From NCBI RefSeq assembly GCF_016862935.1, contig NZ_BONX01000039.1, positions 27,234 through 91,233 on the forward strand: 64,000 nucleotides of DNA, given 5' to 3'. The notes beneath the pieces are model-generated. The model did not search any database. It had not been told where the DNA came from and was given only the letters and a program-made list of their open reading frames with translations. This DNA is from Plantactinospora mayteni. GTDB lineage: Bacteria; Actinomycetota; Actinomycetes; Mycobacteriales; Micromonosporaceae. Shown here piece by piece: positions 7,364 through 15,012 of this stretch; the first letter of the stretch is position 1; each line of letters opens with the position of its first letter. The position numbers and the translations under genes are program-made.

Positions 7364-8818
7364 TCAGGAGAGCGCGGCCTCGACCGCGCCCGGCTCGGGC
7401 CCGGAGATCGGCAGGCAGACCCGGAAGGTGGTACGCCCCGGCTCGGAGTCGACCCGGATGTCCCCGTGGTGCTTGTTGACCACGATTCGATATGAGATGT
7501 CCAGCCCCAGCCCCGTGCCATCGCCGATCGGCTTGGTGGTGAAGAACGGCTCGAAGATCCGGGACCGGACCTCGGCCGGGATGCCGGGCCCGGTGTCGAC
7601 GATCTCCACCACGATCGAGTCGTCGTCCCGCCGGGTGCGTACGGTCAGCACACCCTCCTCGCCGATCGCGTAGAGCGCGTTGTCGACCAGGTTGGTCCAC
7701 ACCTGGTTCAGTTCGGCGGCGTAGACCGGGATCGCCGGCAGGTCGCGGTCGTACTCCTTCACCACCTGGATGCCGGGCTTGAGTTTGGCGGTGAACATCG
7801 CCAGGGTGGCGTCGAGCAGGTCGTGCACGTCGACCGTCCGGTGCGGGGCCCGGTCCAGTTGCGAATACTGCTTCGCCGCCCCGACCAGCCCGGTGATCCG
7901 GCTCAGCGCGTCGTCGATCTCGCCGAGCAGCAGTTCTGTCTCGACGGTGTAGGTCAGCCAGCGAATCGCCGGCTCCAGGTCGTCGGGGCGTACCGCCGTG
8001 CCGACCTGCTCCAGCCAGGGCACGTCGATGCCGCCGGCGGTCAGCGTCGGGGCGAGGTCCCAGCCGCCGGTGACCTCGTGTTCGTCCAGCCAGTCGGCGA
8101 GGGTGTCCTCGGCGTCGCTGGTCTCCAGCGGGGAGAGGGTGGGTGCGCTGGCGGCCTGCTTGACGGCGGCCTCCTGGAGTTCGACCAGGCGTTGCAGCCG
8201 CTCGCCGTCCAACCGGCCGTCGGCGATCATGGCCAGCTTGTGCCGCATCCCGGCGACCCGGTCCCGGAGTACCGAGCTCGCCCGGACGGCGGCGGCGGCC
8301 GGATTGTTCAGCTCGTGGGTCAGCCCGGCCGAGAGCGAGCCGAGGGCCAGCAGCCGCTCCCGCTCGCCGACCACGGTCTGGGTGGTCCGCATGCCGATGA
8401 AGAGCCCGTCCAGCAGGTGCATCGCCATCGGGAACCAGCGGCGCATCGCGGTGCTGATCACCTCGGCCGGCAGCGTGAAGAGCGTGACGTCGGTGATCGC
8501 CCGCATTCCGTTCAGGTACGTCTGCACCCGCTGCTCGTTCAGGTAGGGCTGGGTCGCCCCGCCGTACACGCCGCGCTGGTCGGTGCGGGTGATCTCGACC
8601 CGATCGCCCTGGACCAGCCGGATCAGCGAGACGGTGCCGTCGAGCAGCACATAGAAGCAGTTCGCCTCGGCACCCTCGACGAAGATGTCGGCCCCGGCCG
8701 GCAGCCGCTGCACCCGGCCGTGCTCGTGGATGTAGCCGAGTTTCTCCTCGTCCAGTGACTCGAACAGGAACAGCGTACGCAGTTCCTCGATCGCCAGCCG
8801 TTCGTCCGATCCGCCCAT
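7364..8818 (-). CDS. Sensor histidine kinase with N-terminal cyclic-nucleotide-binding-like domain
   Basis: A 484-residue cytosolic kinase. Residues 10-130 form a cNMP/Crp-type beta-roll (LPAGADIFVEGAEANCFYVLLDG). A HisKA-like segment carries the phosphoacceptor His near residue 168 (GLTHELNNP), and the C-terminal HATPase has N (NQVWTNLVDNALYA), G1 (DTGPGIP), F (FEPFFTTKP) and G2 (GTGLGLDIS) boxes. It has no membrane segment. It lies 48 bases downstream of a response-regulator/flavoprotein fusion, its probable partner. The signal could be a cyclic nucleotide or redox state; neither is shown. Confidence 0.9.
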   Translation of the reverse strand: MGGSDERLAIEELRTLFLFESLDEEKLGYIHEHGRVQRLPAGADIFVEGAEANCFYVLLDGTVSLIRLVQGDRVEITRTDQRGVYGGATQPYLNEQRVQTYLNGMRAITDVTLFTLPAEVISTAMRRWFPMAMHLLDGLFIGMRTTQTVVGERERLLALGSLSAGLTHELNNPAAAAVRASSVLRDRVAGMRHKLAMIADGRLDGERLQRLVELQEAAVKQAASAPTLSPLETSDAEDTLADWLDEHEVTGGWDLAPTLTAGGIDVPWLEQVGTAVRPDDLEPAIRWLTYTVETELLLGEIDDALSRITGLVGAAKQYSQLDRAPHRTVDVHDLLDATLAMFTAKLKPGIQVVKEYDRDLPAIPVYAAELNQVWTNLVDNALYAIGEEGVLTVRTRRDDDSIVVEIVDTGPGIPAEVRSRIFEPFFTTKPIGDGTGLGLDISYRIVVNKHHGDIRVDSEPGRTTFRVCLPISGPEPGAVEAALS

Positions 8819-8866
8819 CTCGTCACCCGATCCGTGTTCGTGAGCCGTCTCCCGCTCGAAATTGCC

Positions 8867-10525
8867 TTACTGCGCCGCCAGGTACTGGTGGGCCAGTGAG
8901 ACCACCATCGCACCCTCGCCGACCGCCGAGGCGACCCGCTTGATCGAGTCGGCCCGGACGTCCCCGGCCGCGAATACCCCGGGCAGACTCGACTCCAGCG
9001 GGTACGGGTCGCGGGGCAGCGACCAGCCGGCCGGCCGCCGCCCGTCGCTGCTCAGGTCCAGCCCGGTCAGTACGTAGCCCCGGGCGTCCCGGGCCACCAC
9101 GTCGGCCAGCCAGTCGGTACGCGGTTCGGCGCCGATGAAGACGAAGAGCCAGGACGCCTTCACGGTCCTCTGCTGCCCGACCCGGTTGTCGCAGATGGTG
9201 AGCTGCTCCAGGTGGTCGGTGCCGTCGCCGCCGATCACCTCGGAGTGCGGGTGCACCTCGATGTTGTCGATCCGTTCGATCTGCTCGATCAGGTAGTGCG
9301 ACATCGACCGGTGCAGGTCGGGGCCGCGTACCAGCAGGTGCACCCGGCGGGCGTGCCGGGCGAAGTAGACCGCTGCCTGGCCGGCCGAGTTCGCCCCGCC
9401 GACGATGTAGACGTCCTGGCCGGCGCAGTTCGGTGCCTCGGTCGACGCCGAGCCGTAGAAGACGCCCCGGCCGGTCAGGTCGGCCAGCCCGGGCGCGGTG
9501 AGCTGCCGGTAGGAGACCCCGGTGGCCAGTACCACCGTGTGGGCGGCGATCGACGAGCCGTCACTGAACCGGAGCAGTCGGGTCGCGCCGGCCGCCTCCA
9601 GTCCGACCACGTCCCGGGCGGTCAGCAGCTCGGCGCCGAACCTCAGCGCCTGCCGGCGGGCCCGGTCGGCGAGCTGCGATCCCGAGACCCCGTCCGGGAA
9701 GCCGAGGTAGTTCTCGATCCGGCTGCTCTGCCCGGCCTGACCGCCGGTCGCCTGCCGCTCGACCAGTACGGTCCGCAGCCCCTCGGAGGCGCCGTAGACG
9801 GCCGCGCCGAGGCCGGCCGGGCCGGCGCCGACCACCACCAGGTCGTAGAAGTCGGCGGCCGGGGTGGTGGATAGCCCGCACTTGACCGCCAACTCGGCCT
9901 CGGTCGGTTTGACCAGCGCGCTGCCGTCCGCGGTGACCACCACCGGCACGTCGGCCGGGTCGGCTCCGGCGGCGGCCAGTAGCCGCCCACCCTCCGGTTC
10001 GTCGGCCAGCAGCCAGCGGTACGGCACCAGGTTGCGGGCGAGGAAGTCGCGGACCTCGAAGGACGGCGCGGACCAGCGGTGCCCGATCACCCGTACCTCG
10101 TCCGGGGCGGCCTCCGGGCTCGCCGCCCAGGCCTCCAGCAGGCTGTCCAGTACCGGATAGAGCTTCTCCTCCGGCGGATGCCAGGGCTTGAGCAGGTAGT
10201 GGTCCAGGTCGACGATGTTGATCGCGTCGATCGCCGCGTTGGTGTCCGCGTAGGCGGTCAGCAGTACCCGGCGGGCGGTCGGGAAGAGGTCCATCGCCGC
10301 TTCGAGGAACTCGATGCCGTTCATCTGTGGCATCCGGTAGTCGGCGAGCAGCACCGCGACCTGGTCGCCCCGGAGTTTGATCTCGCGCAGCGCGGCCAGC
10401 GCCTCGTCGCCGGACGAGGCGCGGACCACCCGGCACCGGTCGCCGTAGCGCCGCCGTACGTCCCGGGCCACCGCCCGCGACACCGCCGGGTCGTCGTCGA
10501 CCGTCAAGATCACCGGGTTCGCCAT
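8867..10525 (-). CDS. Response regulator fused to thioredoxin-reductase-like flavoprotein
   Basis: A 552-residue fusion. Residues 1-125 are a receiver domain (ILTVDDDPAVSR, acceptor Asp in LLADYRMP, Lys in YLLKPW). Residues 145-225 resemble a glutaredoxin/thioredoxin fold (HRWSAPSFEVRDFLARN, PVVVTADGSALVKP). The rest is a two-dinucleotide-domain flavoprotein (VVGAGPAGLGAAVYGAS; VGGANSAGQAAVYFA; FAAGDVRADSIKRVASAVGEG). The redox CxxC of true thioredoxin reductases is absent: the segment after GRGVFYG reads SASTEAPNC. It may be an NAD(P)H/FAD sensor output rather than a disulfide reductase. First gene of an operon with the cNMP-type kinase. Confidence 0.9.
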   Translation of the reverse strand: MANPVILTVDDDPAVSRAVARDVRRRYGDRCRVVRASSGDEALAALREIKLRGDQVAVLLADYRMPQMNGIEFLEAAMDLFPTARRVLLTAYADTNAAIDAINIVDLDHYLLKPWHPPEEKLYPVLDSLLEAWAASPEAAPDEVRVIGHRWSAPSFEVRDFLARNLVPYRWLLADEPEGGRLLAAAGADPADVPVVVTADGSALVKPTEAELAVKCGLSTTPAADFYDLVVVGAGPAGLGAAVYGASEGLRTVLVERQATGGQAGQSSRIENYLGFPDGVSGSQLADRARRQALRFGAELLTARDVVGLEAAGATRLLRFSDGSSIAAHTVVLATGVSYRQLTAPGLADLTGRGVFYGSASTEAPNCAGQDVYIVGGANSAGQAAVYFARHARRVHLLVRGPDLHRSMSHYLIEQIERIDNIEVHPHSEVIGGDGTDHLEQLTICDNRVGQQRTVKASWLFVFIGAEPRTDWLADVVARDARGYVLTGLDLSSDGRRPAGWSLPRDPYPLESSLPGVFAAGDVRADSIKRVASAVGEGAMVVSLAHQYLAAQ

Positions 10526-10595
10526 GGCACCAATGAAAGCATCCGGAACGGCCCTTGACGAACCTCGATAGCGAGACGCGGCCAGCGTCGGGCGG

Positions 10596-11744
10596 TCAGT
10601 CCCGGTTCGGCTGGATCAGCCGGATTCCGCCGACCCGCGGCCGATCCAGGGTGGCCAGCGCCACCGGTGCCTCGGCCAGCCCGATCGTCTGGGTCACCAG
10701 CTCCGCCGGCCGGAGCACCCCGGCGCCGACCAGCGCCAGCAGCTCCGGGTACGCGTGCGCGGCCATCCCGTGGCTGCCGCGCAGTTCCAGCTCGTACCCG
10801 ATGACCCGGTCCATCGGCACCGCCGGGTGCCCGTTCGCGGCCGGCAGCAGCCCGACCTGCACGTGCCGCCCCCGCCGCCGCAGGCTCTCGATCGACCCGG
10901 CACACGTCGGCGCGCTGCCCAGCGCGTCCAGCGACAGGTGGGCGCCGCCGCCGGTCAGCTCGCGGACCGCCCCGGCCACCTCCTGCGGGCCGGGCAATGA
11001 ACCCTTCTCCACCTCCCCTTGCGGTCCGTCGTGGCCGCGGGTGGAGGTCGGGGCGCGTGCGCCGCGCGGTTCAGGTGGAAGAAGGTTCAACGTGCCGGCG
11101 TCCAGGCAGGCGGTGGCGCCGAACCGGCGGGCCAGCTCCAGCGCGGCCGGGCTGACGTCGACCGCCACCACCCGGGCACCGCTGGCCACCGCGATCATCA
11201 CCGCGGAGAGTCCCACCCCGCCACACCCGTGTACGGCCACCCACTCACCGGCGGCCACCCGGCCCTGCGCGACCACCGCCCGGAACGCGGTGCCGAACCG
11301 GCAGCCGAGCGCGGCGGCGCCGGCGAAATTCAGCTCGTCGGGCAGCCGGACCAGGTTCACGTCGGCGTGCTCGACCGCGACCAGGTCGGCGTAGGAGCCC
11401 CAGTGGGTGAAGCCGGGCTGGGTCTGCCGCTCGCAGACCTGCTGGTGCCCGGCGAGGCAGGAAGGGCAGCTGCCGCAGGCGCAGACGAACGGGGCGGTGA
11501 CCCGGTCGCCCACCCGCCAGCCCTGGACCGCCGGACCGACCGCCGCCACCACTCCGGCGAACTCGTGCCCCGGCACGTGCGGCAGCCGGATGTCCGGGTC
11601 GTGCCCCTGCCAGCCGTGCCAGTCGCTGCGGCACAGCCCGGTCGCCCCGACCTCGACCACCACGCCCGCCGGGCTGGGTACCGGGTCGGGCACGGTACGC
11701 AGCTCCGGCCGCCCGCCGAACTCCTCGAACACCACAGCCCGCAT
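10596..11744 (-). CDS. Zinc-dependent alcohol dehydrogenase with an in-frame palindromic insertion
   Basis: A 382-residue medium-chain dehydrogenase. Catalytic zinc ligands lie in GLCRSDWHG and PGHEFAG, four structural-zinc cysteines in [17 protein letters not shown], and the NAD(P) fold around [12 protein letters not shown]. Between [10 protein letters not shown] and [10 protein letters not shown], where relatives usually have only a few residues, lies a 30-35 residue Pro/Gly/Arg-rich segment encoded by an imperfect palindrome (10998-11089). The frame is preserved. ATG 11744 is chosen because GAGGAT lies 8 bases upstream and the protein then begins [11 protein letters not shown] as in the family; the longer frame to 12167 is not conserved. 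Substrate unknown. Confidence 0.88.
   Translation of the reverse strand: MRAVVFEEFGGRPELRTVPDPVPSPAGVVVEVGATGLCRSDWHGWQGHDPDIRLPHVPGHEFAGVVAAVGPAVQGWRVGDRVTAPFVCACGSCPSCLAGHQQVCERQTQPGFTHWGSYADLVAVEHADVNLVRLPDELNFAGAAALGCRFGTAFRAVVAQGRVAAGEWVAVHGCGGVGLSAVMIAVASGARVVAVDVSPAALELARRFGATACLDAGTLNLLPPEPRGARAPTSTRGHDGPQGEVEKGSLPGPQEVAGAVRELTGGGAHLSLDALGSAPTCAGSIESLRRRGRHVQVGLLPAANGHPAVPMDRVIGYELELRGSHGMAAHAYPELLALVGAGVLRPAELVTQTIGLAEAPVALATLDRPRVGGIRLIQPNRD
10998..11089. repeat. Palindromic insertion inside the dehydrogenase gene
   Basis: 17-bp inverted ends at 10998-11014 (TGAACCCTTCTCCACCT) and 11073-11089 match at 14 of 17 positions. The 58-bp interior is GC-rich. The element keeps the reading frame and adds a low-complexity loop between the NAD-binding strands. 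It resembles the concept of protein-coding palindromic elements known from Rickettsia; the relation is by analogy only. Confidence 0.6.
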
Positions 11745-12340
11745 GCGGATCATCCTCACACGCGCTCGGCCCCTGAGCGGTGACCCATCAGTTCCCCGAT
11801 CGACTTCTGTCAAGGGACTGTCGGGTGGCCGCCCCGGGGCGCCCGGTGACCACATTGGAACGTACGCGTTTCCGGGGAAGGTCATAGGCGTTCCCGCCGA
11901 GTTGTTTAGTATTGGCGGCGATCGACCAAAACGACCGCTCAGCCAGCACCCTTTCGCCGCGATTACCCTCCTCGGTTGAGGGCGGTCGCGGTCTACCGGG
12001 CCCGGGGCGGAGACCTCGCCGCGCGGCGTGCCCCGGATCGAGATCCGTGACGCGGTGTGATGCCCGGTCGGCCGGCGTGAACAGGAAGCAACGTGCAGGT
12101 GGCAAGTTGCAACCTGGCTCCTGGCGGGCTCGGCCCGGGTGTGACCAACGTCGCGCCCGAGCGCCAATACAATGGCACAAACGAATACCTTGACTTACCG
12201 ACTGTCGCAGCGCATCGTGAGATTCCCAGATGTCGTTAGGAGTTACGGGGCAACTGATTCCCGGTGGGCGAACTATTGCCACCGGGGCCCTGCCATCGGA
12301 ACCCTACGACAGCGCGCCGAGCGTGGGCCAGGAGGCGGCC
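11745..12340. other. Intergenic region between dehydrogenase and P450 genes
   Basis: About 600 bases between two divergent genes. Reading frames here (12172 onward) run into the P450 gene out of frame and show no family features. It holds a 21-bp near-perfect palindrome (12096-12116, listed separately) and a TTGACT at about 12190 that could be a -35 box for the P450 gene, without a convincing -10. No RNA gene was recognised. Confidence 0.5.
12096..12116. promoter_or_regulatory. 21-bp near-perfect palindrome upstream of P450
   Basis: The arms CAGGTGGCAA (12096-12105) and TTGCAACCTG (12107-12116) pair at all but one position of each arm around a single central base. It sits 225 bp before the P450 start. 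Such a compact symmetric site is typical of a dimeric regulator operator. No matching regulator is adjacent; the XRE protein downstream of the P450 is one possibility. Confidence 0.45.
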
Positions 12341-13633
12341 ATGGAACTCAGCCCGTTCGCTGGTACCTATCTGACCGACCCTGCCGCGGTGTGGCGGGAT
12401 CTGCTGGACCGCCCCGAGAGTGTGCACTATGCCGAGGACCTGGGCATGTGGTTGATCAGCCGGCACGAGCACGTCCGGCAGGCGTTCGGGGACGCGGACA
12501 GTTTCGGTAACGCGCTCACCCTGGCTCCGGTCTACGAGATGTGTCCCGAGGCGCTCGCGATCGTGATGCGGCTCGACGTGCCGCCGACGACGGCCGCCGC
12601 CGACTCGCCGGTACACACCCGGACCAGGCGGGCGTTGCGGGCCACCTTCGCCAACACCGGTCCCCGGGTCGCCGCCCAGTACGGGCCGATGGTGCGCCGC
12701 CGGGTCGACGAACTCGTCGGCACCATCACCGCCCGCCGGGGCGAGGTGGTCGACCTGATCCCCGAGTTCACCGCCCTGCTGCCCCTGCTGGTGGTGCTGG
12801 ACATCCTCGGGGTACCGGATCGGGACACCGCGCGGATCCGGCAGTGGGCCGACGGTCAGATCGCCCTCGTCTGGGGCCAACCCGACCCCGCCGAACAGGT
12901 ACGCCTGGCCCAGGGCCTGCTCGACTTCTGGCACTACTGCCAGGACCTCGTCGGCCGCCGGGCCGAGGGAGACCTCGACGGCGACGACTTCATCTCCCGG
13001 GCGCTGCGCTACCGGGACGGCGACGACGAGGTCCTCACCGTCGACGAGGTCGCCTCGATGGCGTTCAACCTGCTCGTCGCCGGCCACGAGACCACCGCCG
13101 GACTCCTCGCCCACGGCCTCGAACAGGCCCTGTCGGTGCCCGGCCGGTGGGAACGCATCGCCGACGACCCGGCCAGCGTGCCGGCCTTCCTGGAGGAGGC
13201 GCTGCGGTTCGGCCCCGCCATCGACGGCTGGCTCCGGGTCACCCTGCGGCCGGTCACCATCGGCGGCGTCACGATCCCCGCCGGGCAACGGTGCCTGCTC
13301 CTCATCGGCGCCGCGAACCGCGACCCGGCGACGTTCACCGGTCCGGATCGGTTCGATCCGGACCGGGGGGACGTCAAGGACCATCTCTCCTTCGGTTACG
13401 GTCCGCATTTCTGCATCGGGGCCGCACTCGCCCGTCTGGAGGCCCGGATCGCGCTCGGGCGGCTCGCGGAGGCAATTCCCGGGCTGCGCCTGGTGCCGGG
13501 GCACGTAAGCGCCTACAAGCCCAATGTCGCGTTCCGTGCACATCGGGCGCTGCCCGCGCTCGTCGATATCACCAGCGCGCCGAGGGAACGGCTCGAAGAT
13601 CCACCCGGCACGATTACCGCCCGCGCCGCGTAG
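12341..13633 (+). CDS. Cytochrome P450 monooxygenase
   Basis: A 430-residue bacterial class I P450. The I-helix oxygen-activation motif AGHETTAG is near residue 246, the K-helix ExxR (EEALR) near 285, and the haem-binding loop FGYGPHFCIG with axial Cys near 357. ATG 12341 follows AGGAGGCGG; the frame extends upstream to 12230 but the protein then gains a non-conserved extension. No ferredoxin or reductase gene is adjacent, so electron partners must come from elsewhere. No clear biosynthetic neighbours are present, so the substrate is unknown. It stands alone between long intergenic regions, suggesting its own promoter. Confidence 0.92.
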   Translation: MELSPFAGTYLTDPAAVWRDLLDRPESVHYAEDLGMWLISRHEHVRQAFGDADSFGNALTLAPVYEMCPEALAIVMRLDVPPTTAAADSPVHTRTRRALRATFANTGPRVAAQYGPMVRRRVDELVGTITARRGEVVDLIPEFTALLPLLVVLDILGVPDRDTARIRQWADGQIALVWGQPDPAEQVRLAQGLLDFWHYCQDLVGRRAEGDLDGDDFISRALRYRDGDDEVLTVDEVASMAFNLLVAGHETTAGLLAHGLEQALSVPGRWERIADDPASVPAFLEEALRFGPAIDGWLRVTLRPVTIGGVTIPAGQRCLLLIGAANRDPATFTGPDRFDPDRGDVKDHLSFGYGPHFCIGAALARLEARIALGRLAEAIPGLRLVPGHVSAYKPNVAFRAHRALPALVDITSAPRERLEDPPGTITARAA

Positions 13634-14117
13634 CCGATCCCGTCTCGACCGGCCGATTCGCGGCCGATCCGGCCCGCCGGCACCGGTCGCGGCCGACGGT
13701 GGGTCCGGCTCAGGACGTCGACGGGTACGCCCGGACGGGGCGTCGGAGCCGGCCGGGCCGGATCACGGTCTGTCAATGAACGGCAAGGGATCGATCGACG
13801 TCGTCACGTCGACGGGTGACCGCAACCTCCGATCTCCGACCGATGATTGCGGAGTGTCGCCATTCGTCGTTCACGGCGGAAGGGATGAATCCGGGCAACC
13901 GGTGGCGTCCCGTTCCTCCGGAGATCATTTTCGCACCGTCAAGTAGATCAGCGTGCGAGGTTTTTCACTTACCGTCAACGATAGGTGGCGCGTAAGCCTT
14001 CACACCCGTCGCTCCGGAGGTAAGAATTGGCCCCGGCAAATGCCGGGTCATGATCTGTTCCGCGCGTCTCATGATCTGGTGCGAGTGATCGGATCGCTGA
14101 CCAACGAAGGTGAGCAA
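13634..14117. other. Intergenic region upstream of XRE regulator
   Basis: 484 bases without a supported gene. It is less GC-rich than flanking coding DNA in 13790-14070. The main structure is a pair of direct 10-bp repeats at 14048-14078, listed separately. No terminator hairpin for the P450 gene was obvious. Confidence 0.5.
14048..14078. promoter_or_regulatory. Direct repeat pair upstream of XRE gene
   Basis: TCATGATCTG occurs at 14048-14057 and again at 14069-14078, exactly 21 bp apart, about two helical turns. Each contains the palindrome TCATGA. The pair ends 40 bp before the start of the XRE regulator gene, a placement that suits autoregulation. Confidence 0.45.
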
Positions 14118-14771
14118 ATGGACGCTGCGTCGTCAGGTACCGCAGAATCGATGGCCACCCGAGAGTTCCAGCGCGAACTGCGCCGCTGGCGTACCCGCAA
14201 GGGGTTGACCCAGCGCGCCCTGGCCGACCGCGTGCGGTTCAGTCGGGAGACGGTGGCGGCGGTGGAGGCGGGTCGCCGGTACGGCAGCCACGAGCTGGCC
14301 GTGCGCTGTGACGACGTACTCGGCACCGGGGGCCTGCTCACCGCGCTCTGGCCCCAGGTGGCGGTCGAACAACTCGCCGCGGACGGGCGGCGCGGGCCGC
14401 GCGGCGCGGCGGCCGGCCGGGCGGACCCGACTGGGGCCGACCCGGAGCCCACCGTCGGAGCGCGACAGTCCGTGGTGGACGCCATCGACGAGCTGCGGGA
14501 CCTGATCGACCAGATGTTGCGGGTGCACTTCCCGGGCGAGCCCGACCGGCAGCCGGCCGAGGCGCACCGGCTCACCGAGGAGGCGCACCGACTCGCGGCG
14601 CAGGTGCACAGGTTGCACGGCGACGCCGCCGGCCCCCCGGACGGCCCGCCGCCGGCCGAGGAGTCCCGGCAGCCGGTGACCGAGTCGCGTCGGCCGGCCG
14701 GCGAGGTACGCCGGCCCTTTGTCGAGTCCCACCGGCGAGGTCGGGTCGGCGCGCTGCGCCACCGGCACTGA
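14118..14771 (+). CDS. XRE-family DNA-binding protein with charged low-complexity tail
   Basis: A 217-residue protein with a Cro/C1-type helix-turn-helix at about residues 13-75 (ELRRWRTRKGLTQRALADRV, ETVAAVEAGRRYG). The middle is Gly/Ala/Pro-rich. A helical stretch VVDAIDELRDLIDQML is followed by imperfect repeats such as EAHRLTEEAHRLAAQVHRL and a Pro/Glu/Arg-rich end. ATG 14118 follows GAAGGTGAG; the frame reaches back to 13953 without conserved content. It lacks the DUF5753 ligand-like domain of the other XRE protein in this window. Targets unknown; the repeats just upstream suggest autoregulation. Confidence 0.78.
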   Translation: MDAASSGTAESMATREFQRELRRWRTRKGLTQRALADRVRFSRETVAAVEAGRRYGSHELAVRCDDVLGTGGLLTALWPQVAVEQLAADGRRGPRGAAAGRADPTGADPEPTVGARQSVVDAIDELRDLIDQMLRVHFPGEPDRQPAEAHRLTEEAHRLAAQVHRLHGDAAGPPDGPPPAEESRQPVTESRRPAGEVRRPFVESHRRGRVGALRHRH

Positions 14772-14894
14772 ACCTTCCCCTACCCGAACTGAGTCGTGAA
14801 CCAGCGGTGGCACCGGTCGGCGGGATCCGTCGAGCTGCCTCCCGGGTACCGCTGCCTGCGGAAGTAACTGCCTGTTCATCGGCGGGTACAGATA

Positions 14895-14917
14895 GTGGTA
14901 CGAGCTGTTTGTACCAC
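14895..14917. promoter_or_regulatory. Inverted repeat upstream of the sensor-kinase operon
   Basis: Perfect 7-bp arms GTGGTAC (14895-14901) and GTACCAC (14911-14917) with a 9-base spacer, about 100 bp before the kinase start. It is a candidate operator for the kinase-roadblock-ABC operon; the regulator is not known. Confidence 0.42.
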
Positions 14918-15012
14918 GGTTAACCCTGTTGCCCGCCCCGCCGGTCCGGCGCAATGGGACTTGCTAACTGCAAGATGCAGATCTCCTCGATGACGAGCCG
15001 TGGGAGTCAGTC

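Noticed and set aside
8867..10525. Genuine thioredoxin reductase (TrxB)
   Set aside because: The redox-active CxxC is missing and the protein is fused to a receiver domain.
12172..12510. Small gene upstream of the P450
   Set aside because: The frame runs out of register into the P450 gene, has no ribosome site and no recognisable features.
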